The position numbers and the translations under genes are program-made. Positions 42,612 through 50,302 of a DNA stretch of 64,000 nucleotides are shown here, one piece after another (within the stretch, counting starts at the first letter, position 1; every line of letters begins with the position of its first letter). This DNA is from Pseudactinotalea terrae (GTDB lineage Bacteria; Actinomycetota; Actinomycetes; Actinomycetales; Beutenbergiaceae): contig NZ_WNXZ01000004.1 of assembly GCF_009733845.1 (NCBI RefSeq), positions 124,001 through 188,000 on the forward strand, written 5' to 3'. Below the pieces are notes generated by a model. The model worked only from the letters and a program-made list of their open reading frames with translations. It was not told where the DNA came from and did no database searches.

Positions 42612-42626
42612 GCCACGCCGCGTGGC
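42612..42626. terminator. Small hairpin between convergent nitroreductase and MFS genes
   Basis: GCCACG (42612-42617) and CGTGGC (42621-42626) with a 3-nt loop, within the 28-bp convergent gap. Short, no T-tract. Confidence 0.45.
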
Positions 42627-42631
42627 GGCAC

Positions 42632-43888
42632 TCACGCCGCCGCGGCACTCGCGGCGCGAACCTCCCGCCTGGATGCGCGCAGGCTCGGCCAGCCGCAGAG
42701 GAGCACCGCGGCCATGCCGAGCAGCCCGCCCCCGATGAAGACCGCGCGCGGTGAGGCGAGCGCGCCCACCAGGCCGCCGAGCCCGAGGGCGAGCACCGAG
42801 CCGGTTCGCGCGATGCCGTTGAGCGCGGCACCGACCGTGCCGCGCTGGGCATCGGGCGTCCGCGTCATCACGAGTGCGCCGTTGGCGGCGTTCCCGATCC
42901 CGGCGGCAGCGGCCACCACCACCATGAGGCCGAGATAGACCCAGAACGACGGCGCACCGCCCGCCACGGCCAGGCCCGCGCAGGCGGCGGCGAAGCCCGC
43001 GATGACGGCTCTCACCCACGCCCGATCGCCAGCCAGCCGCCGCGCCGCCAGCGCGGCGCCGAGCACGCCGCCCACGCCCGCCGCGAGCTCGCCCAGGCCG
43101 TACTGCTCCGGGCTGGCGCCGAGCGTGTCGCGGGCGAGGAACACCTCCACGGCGTTGACGCCCTCGACCATGACCACCATCGGGAGCAGGGCGAGGAACA
43201 CCGGCCACACGACCTTGTCCGCCCGGAGCACCGCGACCCCGGCGAGGATGCCGGACGAGGTGGGCACCGCCGTCGAGCCCGCGGTCGAACGCGCCTCAGC
43301 GCTGAGGTGGCGGCGGGTGCGGATGAGCTGGACCGCCAGCAGGAGCACGGCGAACGCCGCGGCGGCGACCAGGAGCGCCGGCCCCGCGCCGACGCTCCCG
43401 TAGAGGACGCCGCCGAGCGCCGCGCCGAGAGGTGCCGCGACCGCACCGAGTCCCTGCTGCCACGCGATGACGCTGCCGATGCCGTCCTGGCCCACGACGC
43501 GGGGGAGCAGCCCGCTCCAGACCGGGCCGATCACCGCCTGCCCGAGCTCGAGCAGCACGACGCCGACCAGGGTGAGCGCCGCCGTCGGGCTCCAGGCGAG
43601 GAAGGCGAGGGCGAGGACCTGGAGCGTGATCCCTGCGGTGAGCAGGTGGCGGGAGTCGAGGGTGTCGGCGAGGCGGCCGGCGATGCCCATGGTGGCGATC
43701 GCCGGCAGCGCGAGCGCGATGAGGAGCGCAGCGACGCCCATCGTGCCGACGCCGCGGTCGTGGGCCTGGAGCAGCAACGTGACCAGTGCCGTCGAGTGCC
43801 CGGCGAGCGAGAGGGTGCGCGCGGGGAGGATCAGCCGGACGTCACGGTGCGACCACACGCCGGTGTCGATCTGAAAGGAACGCTTCAT
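42632..43888 (-). CDS. MFS transporter (drug/multidrug type)
   Basis: 418-residue efflux-type permease with about twelve hydrophobic segments. RDVRLILPARTLSLAGHSTALVTLLLQ starts the first helix, and GIAGRLADTLDSRHLL is the loop 2-3 motif. Its first six codons (MKRSFQ) lie inside the downstream half of a tandem 20-bp repeat shared with the divergent ArsR-like gene, implying repression by that regulator. Exported compound unknown. Confidence 0.9.
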   Translation of the reverse strand: MKRSFQIDTGVWSHRDVRLILPARTLSLAGHSTALVTLLLQAHDRGVGTMGVAALLIALALPAIATMGIAGRLADTLDSRHLLTAGITLQVLALAFLAWSPTAALTLVGVVLLELGQAVIGPVWSGLLPRVVGQDGIGSVIAWQQGLGAVAAPLGAALGGVLYGSVGAGPALLVAAAAFAVLLLAVQLIRTRRHLSAEARSTAGSTAVPTSSGILAGVAVLRADKVVWPVFLALLPMVVMVEGVNAVEVFLARDTLGASPEQYGLGELAAGVGGVLGAALAARRLAGDRAWVRAVIAGFAAACAGLAVAGGAPSFWVYLGLMVVVAAAAGIGNAANGALVMTRTPDAQRGTVGAALNGIARTGSVLALGLGGLVGALASPRAVFIGGGLLGMAAVLLCGWPSLRASRREVRAASAAAA

Positions 43889-43912
43889 AAACCTGAAAGG
43901 TATGCTTCATAA
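43871..43912. promoter_or_regulatory. Tandem 20-bp operator-like repeat over the MFS/ArsR starts
   Basis: CTGAAAGGAACGCTTCATAA (43871-43890) and CTGAAAGGTATGCTTCATAA (43893-43912) are 18/20 identical direct repeats with a 22-bp period. The first spans the MFS start codon; the second ends 1 bp before the ArsR-like ATG at 43914. About two helical turns apart, they probably bind two regulator dimers on one DNA face. Confidence 0.7.
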
Positions 43913-43913
43913 C

Positions 43914-44480
43914 ATGGCGAGTCAAGAGGCAGGGCTTCCGAAGACGTTCGTGGTCGAGGGTGCGCAGGGTCTGAAGCTGCTCGCGCACGAGGCTCGGCAG
44001 CACGTGATCTCCGTGGTCTACGAGGGGAACGAGCTGACCGCGACCGAGGCTGCGGAGCTGTGCGGGCTCACGCCCTCGGCCATGAGCTACCACCTGCGGA
44101 TGCTCGAGAGGGCCGGAGTGCTGCTCGTGGCAGAGGGCAGCGACGGTCGGGAGCGCCGCTACAGGCGCGCCGCCCGCTCGTTCCAGGTGCGCGGCGGTGA
44201 CCGAGGCGGCGGCGCAGGCGTGCAGCTGCGGTCGACGATCGGGATCTGGATCGACACGCAGACGCGCGCGATCGAGCGCTGGCTCGGAGCCGGCGCACAG
44301 GGCACAGGGGCGATCCAGACCCAGGTGCTGCGGCTCACGGCCGAGCAGAGCGCTGAGCTGGTGGAGCGGATGAACGCCCTGTTCGAGGAGTACGACGAGG
44401 TGTCGGAGGCCAACGACCCGGACATCGGTGAGTGGGAGACGTACTGGGCCCACCTGCCGCGGGTGCGCGAGCCGCGCTAG
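43914..44480 (+). CDS. ArsR-like winged-helix repressor
   Basis: 188-residue regulator with an N-terminal HTH (LTATEAAELCGLTPSAMSYHLRMLERAGVLLVAEG) and a long C-terminal part (IGIWIDTQTRAIERWLG onwards) typical of larger HTH_20/ArsR proteins with a ligand domain. An ATG four codons earlier (43902) is in frame but leaves only one base between GAAAGG and ATG; the ATG at 43914 (MASQEAG) has GAAAGG 13 bases before it, so the exact start is uncertain. It lies divergent to the MFS gene, whose start shares the tandem operator. Confidence 0.85.
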   Translation: MASQEAGLPKTFVVEGAQGLKLLAHEARQHVISVVYEGNELTATEAAELCGLTPSAMSYHLRMLERAGVLLVAEGSDGRERRYRRAARSFQVRGGDRGGGAGVQLRSTIGIWIDTQTRAIERWLGAGAQGTGAIQTQVLRLTAEQSAELVERMNALFEEYDEVSEANDPDIGEWETYWAHLPRVREPR

Positions 44481-44509
44481 GGCGGACCGTCGCTGCCGGC
44501 GATGACACA

Positions 44510-44573
44510 AACTCGTGGCCAGATGCCGCGATCCGCACCGAGATCGTCGGAATCGCTCATCTGGCCACGACTT
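44510..44573. repeat. Nested palindrome at the ArsR/conserved-protein convergent junction
   Basis: Arms CGTGGCCAGATG (44514-44525) and CATCTGGCCACG (44558-44569) are exact complements, with an inner CGATC/GATCG dyad. The right arm encodes the last codons of the minus-strand gene. Size, layout and the CAGAT/ATCTG core suggest a diverged member of the family-2 palindromes at 5700 and 48759. Confidence 0.6.
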
Positions 44574-45453
44574 CGTTGCACGCGAGCAGCATCTCGCACG
44601 CCTCGATGAGGCGGGCACGCAACGGAGCGCCGCGCTCGGCGAACCCGGCCTGAGCCGCCGCGTACGTCCGCTTTCCCTCGGCGGTCTCGACCCGTACCGG
44701 CTGGAAGCCGAGGTCGGCGAGGTCGTAGGGCGCTGCGCGCATGTCGAGGACGCGGATGTCCCGCGCGAGTGCGAAGCAGTCGGCGATCAGCTCCGAACCG
44801 ATCAGCGGCGCGAGCCGGAAGGCGTGCTTGTACAGGTCCATCCCCGCGTGCAGGCAGCCGGGCTGCTCGAACGCGGGGCGGTCCTCGGAGCGCGGGCGCA
44901 GCGTGTTGCGGTCACGTGCGGCGGGGGTGAAGAAGCGGTAGGCGTCGAAGTGGCTGCACGTGATGCGATGCGACTCGACGACCTTGTCGGTGCCCTCGGC
45001 GCCGAGCCGCAGCGGGTGCGGGTGCCGCGTGCCCTCGCTCCGGTACACCATCGCCCACTCGTGCATCCCGAAGCAGCCGGTGTTCGCGGGACGTGACGCG
45101 GTCGCGGCCAGCAGTGCGTGCGTCCCCGCGATCAGGTCGTGCCGCTCGGCGAGCATCGTCGGCGAGACACGAGCGACGTCATCGACGATCTCGTAGCCGC
45201 GCCGGTCGGCGTACTCATGCGCGTTCTCCAGCCCGACGCCGTAGCCCGGGTGCCAGCGCCGGAGCTGGCTCGGTCGGTAGGAGTAGTAGGAGAAGAGGAA
45301 GTCGTGGACCGGGTGCGGGGCCCCGTCGCGCTTGCGGGCGAGGTGGTCGGCGACCAGCGCGTCCACGCGCTGGGCGTGTGCGCGGGCACGCTCACGCCAG
45401 ACCTGCTCCTCGAGAACCTCCACGCAGAGCACGGTAGCCCGCCTCAGGCTCAC
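44557..45453 (-). CDS. Conserved actinobacterial protein (often labelled 3-methyladenine DNA glycosylase)
   Basis: About 298 residues. PHPVHDFLFSYYSYRPSQLRRWHPGYGV, TGCFGMHEWAMVY, RITCSHFDAYRFFTP and QPGCLHAGMDLYKHAF are strongly conserved blocks of a widespread actinobacterial family. The database label 3-methyladenine glycosylase is common for it, but I see no Tag or AlkA motif, so the function is uncertain. Invariant Cys/His pairs (CFGMHEW, CSHFD, CLHAGMD) hint at metal binding. The start is uncertain among several GTG codons. It is downstream of nothing on its strand within 16 bp of the MarR gene end, so could be read with that operon. Confidence 0.7.
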   Translation of the reverse strand: MSLRRATVLCVEVLEEQVWRERARAHAQRVDALVADHLARKRDGAPHPVHDFLFSYYSYRPSQLRRWHPGYGVGLENAHEYADRRGYEIVDDVARVSPTMLAERHDLIAGTHALLAATASRPANTGCFGMHEWAMVYRSEGTRHPHPLRLGAEGTDKVVESHRITCSHFDAYRFFTPAARDRNTLRPRSEDRPAFEQPGCLHAGMDLYKHAFRLAPLIGSELIADCFALARDIRVLDMRAAPYDLADLGFQPVRVETAEGKRTYAAAQAGFAERGAPLRARLIEACEMLLACNEVVAR

Positions 45454-45469
45454 GCTGGCCCTCGGAGCA

Positions 45470-45937
45470 TCAGTCGGTCAGGCGCGCTCGCAGCGGCGTG
45501 AACACCTCGAGCAGCGTGTGCGCCTGCTCCTCGGTCAGCTCATCGAGGAACAGCTCGTTGACATGACGGGCGTGCGCCGGTCGGGCCGCACGCAGCGTGC
45601 GGCGCCCCTCGGCGGTGAGCACCGCCTCGTAGCCGCGCCTGTCCTCGGGACACGGGGCGCGCTGCACCAGACCCCGCTTCACCAGCTGGTCGATCCGGTA
45701 CGTCAGCCGGCCAGGCCCGAAGGCCACGGCCTTGGCGAGCTCCCCGAGCCGCAGCCGGCCAGCCGGAGCCTCGCTCAGCACCAGCAGCAGGTTGAAGTCA
45801 CCGAAGTCGATGCCCGAGTCGGCCTTCATGCGCCGCTCGAGCTCAGCGGTGAGCAGCGCCGTGGTCTCGAAGTAGGCCCGCCAGGCACGTGCGTGGGTGC
45901 CGGATGCGCGTGAGGCGTGCTCCGCCGTCGTCGTCAT
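45470..45937 (-). CDS. MarR family transcriptional regulator
   Basis: 155-residue winged-helix regulator: FGDFNLLLVLSEAPAGRLRLGELAKAVAFGPGRLTYRIDQLVKRGLVQR, then the wing PEDRRGYEAVLTAEG. Its ATG overlaps the flavin reductase stop (ATGA), making it third in an oxidoreductase-reductase-regulator operon. A 24-bp dyad in front of the operon is a likely binding site, giving autorepression relieved by a ligand or oxidant. Confidence 0.93.
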   Translation of the reverse strand: MTTTAEHASRASGTHARAWRAYFETTALLTAELERRMKADSGIDFGDFNLLLVLSEAPAGRLRLGELAKAVAFGPGRLTYRIDQLVKRGLVQRAPCPEDRRGYEAVLTAEGRRTLRAARPAHARHVNELFLDELTEEQAHTLLEVFTPLRARLTD

Positions 45938-46539
45938 GATTCCCCGAGCAGCGACTCGAAGTCGACGAAGCCCGAGCTGGTGGTGTCGAAGGGGTCGCTG
46001 CGGTGCCGGCTGGGCAGGGCGATCAACAGGTCGGCGAGCTCACGGCCCGCGCGCTCGATCCGGACATCGAGGCCAGGGCTGCCCCAGTCCTCGGCCGAGG
46101 CGTAGACCGCGGTGGGCAGGGTCAGCGCCTTCAGGTACGACAGCAACGGCCGCAGCGAGGTGTCGAGCACCATCGAGTGACGGGCTGTCCCGCCGGTGGC
46201 GGCGAGCAGCACCGGCATGCCGGCGAGTGAGCCCTCCTCGAGCACGTCGATGAAGGACTTGAACAGCCCCGAGTAGGACATCGAGAACGTGGGTGTGACG
46301 ATGATCAGCGCGTCCGCATCCTGCACGTTCGTGCGCGCGAGCGAGAGCTCGGGGCTGGCGACCCGGGTGAGCAGCAGGTCCACGACATCGTGCGCGAGCG
46401 TGCGCACCTCGATCGTGGTGGTCTCCACCGCGGCGCCGCGTTCGTGCAGCGCCTCGGTGGTCGCCTTCTCGAGCCGGTCGGCCAGCAGCCGGGTCGACGA
46501 CGGCTCGCTGAGCCCGGCGGTGATGACGGCGATCCTCAT
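45934..46539 (-). CDS. NAD(P)H-dependent FMN reductase partnered with LLM oxidoreductase (CE1759-like)
   Basis: 201-residue flavodoxin-fold reductase. MRIAVITAGLSEPSSTRLLADRLEKAT is the phosphate loop and DADALIIVTPTFSMSYSGLFKSFIDVLEEGSLAGMPVLLAATGGTARHS the flavin loop region. It supplies reduced FMN to the monooxygenase encoded just upstream, with which it is translationally coupled (TGATG). The pair matches the CE1758/CE1759 families seen in corynebacteria. Confidence 0.9.
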   Translation of the reverse strand: MRIAVITAGLSEPSSTRLLADRLEKATTEALHERGAAVETTTIEVRTLAHDVVDLLLTRVASPELSLARTNVQDADALIIVTPTFSMSYSGLFKSFIDVLEEGSLAGMPVLLAATGGTARHSMVLDTSLRPLLSYLKALTLPTAVYASAEDWGSPGLDVRIERAGRELADLLIALPSRHRSDPFDTTSSGFVDFESLLGES

Positions 46540-47690
46540 CAGAAGTCCTTCGCGATGGCGGCTGCGGTATCCACATCATCTCGCTCGACGTGAGTCTCGG
46601 CGTGCGTGGCACCAGCGGCTGCGAGCAGCGCGGCGTGCGTGGGCGCGTCGGGGACGCCCGGCGCGCGCAGGCGGTCGAACTCCTGGCGGAGCACCGGGAC
46701 CACCTCGGTGCCGAGGATCTCGATCTGCTCGAGCACCGCCTCCTGCGGCAGCCCGGCGTGGTCGATGAGGAACAGCTGGCGCTGATAGTCACCGGCGTAG
46801 TCGCGGAAGCCGAGGGTGCGCTCGATGACTTCCTCCGGGGTGCCCACGGTCAGTGGCGTCATCTCCGAGAAGTCCTCGAGGCTGGGGCCGTGCCCGTACA
46901 CCGGGGCGACGTCGAAGTACGGGCGGAACTCCTTCATCGCCTGCGCCTTCGTCTCAGCCATGTACACCTGTCCGCCGAGCCCGACGATCGCCTGCTCCGG
47001 GGTGCCGTGCCCGTAGTGGGCGAATCGCTGGCGGTAGAGCTTCACCATCTGCTCGGTGTGCTCCTTGTTCCAGAAGATGTTGTTGTGGAAGAAGCCGTCG
47101 CCGTAGTAGGCGGCCTGCTCCGCGATCTGGGGCGAGCGGATGGAGCCGTGCCAGACGAAGGGGGGTACGCCGTCGAGCGGTGCCGGGGTCGAGGTGTAGC
47201 CCTGCAACGGGGTGCGGTGCTTGCCCGACCAGTTGACGACCGGCTCGCGCCACAGCTGGCGCAGCAGCGCGTAGTTCTCGACGGCGAGCTCGATGCCGTC
47301 GCGGATGTCCTTGCCGAACCAGGGGTAGACCGGGCCGGTGTTGCCGCGCCCGAGCGTCAGATCCACGCGACCGCCGGAGACGTGCTGCAGCATCGCGAAG
47401 TCCTCGGCGATCTTCACCGGGTCGTTCGTAGTGATCAGGGTGGTGGTCGTGGTCAGCAGCAGCCGCTTGGTCTTGGCGGCGATCCAGCCGAGCATCGTGG
47501 TGGGGCTCGAGGGCACGAACGGCGGGTTGTGGTGCTCGCCGGTGGCGAAGACGTCGAGGCCGACCTCCTCCGCCTTGAGCGCATACGAGAGCATCGCCTG
47601 GATGCGCTCGCCCTCGGTGGGAGTCGTGCCGGTCGTCGGGTCGGGCGTGACATCACCGACGGTGAAGATCCCGAACTGCATGCTGGTCAT
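46539..47690 (-). CDS. LLM class FMN-dependent monooxygenase (CE1758-like)
   Basis: 383-residue luciferase-superfamily enzyme (MQFGIFTVGDVTPDPTTGTTP, EEVGLDVFATGEHHNPPFVPSSPTTML, LTTTTTLITTNDPVKIAEDFAMLQH, GRVDLTLGRGNTGPVYPWFG). It oxidises an unknown substrate with reduced flavin from the reductase that follows in the operon. AGAGGA lies 8 bases before the ATG. The promoter region has a MarR-type dyad and, further upstream, a family-1 palindrome. Confidence 0.92.
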   Translation of the reverse strand: MTSMQFGIFTVGDVTPDPTTGTTPTEGERIQAMLSYALKAEEVGLDVFATGEHHNPPFVPSSPTTMLGWIAAKTKRLLLTTTTTLITTNDPVKIAEDFAMLQHVSGGRVDLTLGRGNTGPVYPWFGKDIRDGIELAVENYALLRQLWREPVVNWSGKHRTPLQGYTSTPAPLDGVPPFVWHGSIRSPQIAEQAAYYGDGFFHNNIFWNKEHTEQMVKLYRQRFAHYGHGTPEQAIVGLGGQVYMAETKAQAMKEFRPYFDVAPVYGHGPSLEDFSEMTPLTVGTPEEVIERTLGFRDYAGDYQRQLFLIDHAGLPQEAVLEQIEILGTEVVPVLRQEFDRLRAPGVPDAPTHAALLAAAGATHAETHVERDDVDTAAAIAKDF

Positions 47691-47706
47691 GGGCTCATCC
47701 TCTCAC

Positions 47707-47730
47707 AAGTGGTTCAAATCTGAACTACTT
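47707..47730. promoter_or_regulatory. MarR-type operator upstream of the flavin oxidoreductase operon
   Basis: AAGTGGTTCA (47707-47716) and TGAACTACTT (47721-47730) are complementary at 9 of 10 positions around a 4-nt centre. The AT-rich dyad lies 17 bp before the ATG of the operon whose third gene is the MarR regulator. Confidence 0.65.
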
Positions 47731-47793
47731 AACACGAGTGAGGCGGGATCCATTCCCGACGGCGTCGCTCGCCTCCCCGTGCGGCCTTGCCTC

Positions 47794-47863
47794 GTGAGTG
47801 CGCACATCAACGGTGAGCTCGCACCGTGCTCGGTGCGCACTCACCGGGCGTGTGCGCACTCAC
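47794..47863. repeat. Family-1 palindromic intergenic repeat, copy C
   Basis: Arms GTGAGTGCGCACA (47794-47806) and TGTGCGCACTCAC (47851-47863) match exactly. Inside are CGGTGAG/CTCACCG (47811-47817, 47840-47846) and GCACCG/CGGTGC (47821-47826, 47831-47836). It lies in the divergent gap between the LLM gene and endonuclease IV. Confidence 0.82.
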
Positions 47864-47902
47864 CGGGGACGGGACGTCGGTGGCGGGTCGTAGCCTGGCG
47901 TC

Positions 47903-48688
47903 ATGCGGATCGGATCACACGTCGAGTCAGAGGACCCCATCGCCGGCGCGAAGGCGCGAGGTGCCGATGTCGCCCAGATCTTCCTGGGTGCGCCGCAGGC
48001 GTGGAAGGACCCCGAGGTGCTCTACCCGGGGGGTGCGCGGGCGCTGCGGGAGGCGGCGGCCGAGGCCGACCTGCAGCTGGTGGTGCACGCGCCCTACCGG
48101 ATCAACGTCGCCAGCACCAACAACCGCATCCGGATCCCCAGCCGCACGTTGCTGCAGAAGCAGGTCAACGCCGCGGCCGAGATCGGGGCGATCGGCCTGG
48201 TGGTGCACGGCGGCCATGTCGGCGCCGATGACGCCCTCGAGGTGGGATTCGACAACTGGCGCAAGTGCTTGGAGAAGCTCGAGCGCCCCACCGCCGTGCT
48301 GATCGAGAACACCGCCGGCGGCGAGGGTGCGATGGCGCGAGGCGTCGATCGGATCGCTGCGCTGTGGGAGGCCGTGCGTGCGGCCGGCGAGGAGAACGTC
48401 GGGTTCTGCCTCGACACCTGCCACGCGTTCGCCAGCGGCGAGCCGCTCGTGGGGCTCGTGGACCGCATCACGGCAGCCACCGGCCGTGTCGACGTGGTGC
48501 ACGTCAACGACAGCCGCGACCCGTTCGGCTCGAACGCCGACCGTCACGCCAACCTCGGCCAGGGACACATCCTTGCCGACGACCTGCTCGCGGTGATCCG
48601 CGACGCCGACGCACCTTCCCTGGTCGAGACCCCCGGCGCCTACCTCGAGCAGGGGACCGACATCGCCTGGCTGCGCGAGCGGCTCTGA
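47903..48688 (+). CDS. nfo: Deoxyribonuclease IV (AP endonuclease, EndoIV family)
   Basis: 261-residue zinc-dependent DNA repair enzyme that cuts at abasic sites. Metal-ligand blocks are all visible: LVVHAPYRIN, LVVHGGHVG, VLIENTAGGEG, FCLDTCHAFASGEP, VHVNDSRDPFGSNADRHANLGQGHI and LVETPG. MRIGSHVES is the usual N-terminus. It faces away from the flavin oxidoreductase operon and is followed by a strong palindrome shared with other gaps. Confidence 0.95.
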   Translation: MRIGSHVESEDPIAGAKARGADVAQIFLGAPQAWKDPEVLYPGGARALREAAAEADLQLVVHAPYRINVASTNNRIRIPSRTLLQKQVNAAAEIGAIGLVVHGGHVGADDALEVGFDNWRKCLEKLERPTAVLIENTAGGEGAMARGVDRIAALWEAVRAAGEENVGFCLDTCHAFASGEPLVGLVDRITAATGRVDVVHVNDSRDPFGSNADRHANLGQGHILADDLLAVIRDADAPSLVETPGAYLEQGTDIAWLRERL

Positions 48689-48758
48689 CCGGATCGGCGT
48701 CAGCGCGTCGCGAGCGCCTCGTCAGCCTCGCGCCGGCGTCACCGTGCCGATCAACGCC

Positions 48759-48829
48759 CGAGTTCGCTGCAGATCGTCGGGTTCGTTGGGAACACCCAGC
48801 GAACCCGACGATCTGCGACGAAGTCGGCG
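48759..48829. repeat. Family-2 palindrome, copy 2 (also a strong bidirectional hairpin)
   Basis: Arms 48758-48785 and 48800-48827 pair at 25 of 28 positions (core GCAGATCGTCGGGTTCG) and close on TGGG-AACA-CCCA. It fills the gap between convergent nfo and the binding-lipoprotein gene, where it would also act as a terminator. It aligns without gaps with the element at 5700-5770. Confidence 0.75.
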
Positions 48830-48843
48830 ACAGCGGGCCGCCG

Positions 48844-50190
48844 CTACTGCGCGATGATCGCCTCGTTGCCGGCGTCCTGCGCCTGCTGCAGCGCCTCCTC
48901 GACCGTGATGGCACCGAGGAACATGTCGCCGAGGTACGGCCCGATCGCCGTCAGGCCGGCGTTGGAGCTCGGGCCGACCGGCGCCGGGGTGGTCTGACCC
49001 GCGGCCTGCTCCACGAACGCGGCGGTGTCCACGCCCTGCTCGGTCCAGTAGTCGGTGAACGCCTGCTGCGCGTCGACGGCGGCCGGGAAGGCCGAGCCGT
49101 CCTCGGCGAGGAACATCTGGCCTTCGGCGGACCCGATCCACGCGAGCACCTCGGCAACCTCCTCCGGGTGCTCCGTGGCGGCGTTGCCGAGCGCGGCCAC
49201 CGAGTGGACCACGCCGATGCGGCCCTCGGGGCCTGCGACCATCGGCGCGATGCCCCACTCGAAGCTGTCGCCGATGTCGGCCATCGCCGGGAGCGAGTAC
49301 TGACCGGACTGGAACAGCGCGAGCTTGCCCTGCACGAAGTACTCGCGTGACAGATCCCCGTTGGCGTTGGTGTCGGCAGCCGGCGGCGCCACGTGGTGCG
49401 TGTTGATCAGGTCCACGAGGTACTGGAACGCAGCCACACCCTCGGGGCTGTTGAACGCGTACTGGTCGCCATCCTGGAACTGCGCACCGTTCTGCGCGAG
49501 GAAGTCGATGTAGATCGCCTGCAGGTCGTTCTGGGCGTTGAACCCGTAGACCTCGACGCTCTCGGGGTCGAACCCCTCCTCGGCCGCGGTCACGCCGGCA
49601 GCGTCGGTGGTGAGCTGCTGCAGCGCCGGCAGCAGAGTGTCCTCGTCGGGGTTCGGGCTCCAGGCGAGCTCGTTCGGGTCGATCCCGGCCGCGTCGAGCA
49701 GGGTGGCGTTGTAGAACAGCGCGATCGAGTCGGTCAGCTGCGGCACGCCCCACAGCGAGCCGTCGCGCGTGTAGAGGTCAGCCGAGCCGGCGCTCCACTC
49801 GTCGTGGTCCTCGCCGAGCACCTCGGAGATGTTGAGCAGGTTCCCGTTGTCGGCGTAGATGCCGTAGTTCGAGGTGTTGGTCCAGAAGATGTCGGCCATC
49901 TCGCCGGCCTGGATGTCGAGCGGCAGCTGCTCCCAGTAGTTCGCCCACGGCACGGTCTCGATCTCGACCTCGATCTCCGGGTGCTGCTCGGTGAAGGCAT
50001 CGAAGGACGCCTCGTAGGAGGCGGCTGCGGCCTCGTCCCAGAGCCGGAAGGTGACGGTGGTGGCGTCGCCGCCCGCGGAGCCGCCTGTGTCGTCGTCGGA
50101 ATCTCCGGATCCCGGCGAGCAGGCCGCGGCGGCGAGCAGTGCGCTCGCAGCGACGAGCATCATGAGGCGTCGTTGGGCGCGTGCAGTCAT
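48844..50190 (-). CDS. Orphan extracellular sugar-binding lipoprotein
   Basis: 448-residue ABC substrate-binding protein with signal MTARAQRRLMMLVAASALLAAAAC and a lipobox Cys followed by a Ser/Gly/Asp-rich linker. TVTFRLWDEAAAASYEASFDAFTEQHPEIEVEIETVPW opens the cluster B fold, and YFVQGKLALFQSGQYSLP is the hinge-region motif. The frame runs upstream, but ATG at 50188-50190 has GGGGAT ahead. No permease or ATPase genes flank it, so its membrane partners are elsewhere or it is a signal receptor for sugars. Confidence 0.9.
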   Translation of the reverse strand: MTARAQRRLMMLVAASALLAAAACSPGSGDSDDDTGGSAGGDATTVTFRLWDEAAAASYEASFDAFTEQHPEIEVEIETVPWANYWEQLPLDIQAGEMADIFWTNTSNYGIYADNGNLLNISEVLGEDHDEWSAGSADLYTRDGSLWGVPQLTDSIALFYNATLLDAAGIDPNELAWSPNPDEDTLLPALQQLTTDAAGVTAAEEGFDPESVEVYGFNAQNDLQAIYIDFLAQNGAQFQDGDQYAFNSPEGVAAFQYLVDLINTHHVAPPAADTNANGDLSREYFVQGKLALFQSGQYSLPAMADIGDSFEWGIAPMVAGPEGRIGVVHSVAALGNAATEHPEEVAEVLAWIGSAEGQMFLAEDGSAFPAAVDAQQAFTDYWTEQGVDTAAFVEQAAGQTTPAPVGPSSNAGLTAIGPYLGDMFLGAITVEEALQQAQDAGNEAIIAQ

Positions 50191-50302
50191 GGTTGAGATC
50201 CCCTTGTTCACGATGGTGGGACCACCGTAGTCGCAGCCGCCGCCCGTGCGCCGCGGTGGTTCGGGTCCGTCCGCATCGCGACCGGAGCCCTGACCTTCGT
50301 CG

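Noticed and set aside
47711-47720. GGTTCAAATC resembling a tRNA T-loop
   Set aside because: No acceptor or anticodon stems around it; it is one half of the MarR-type dyad.
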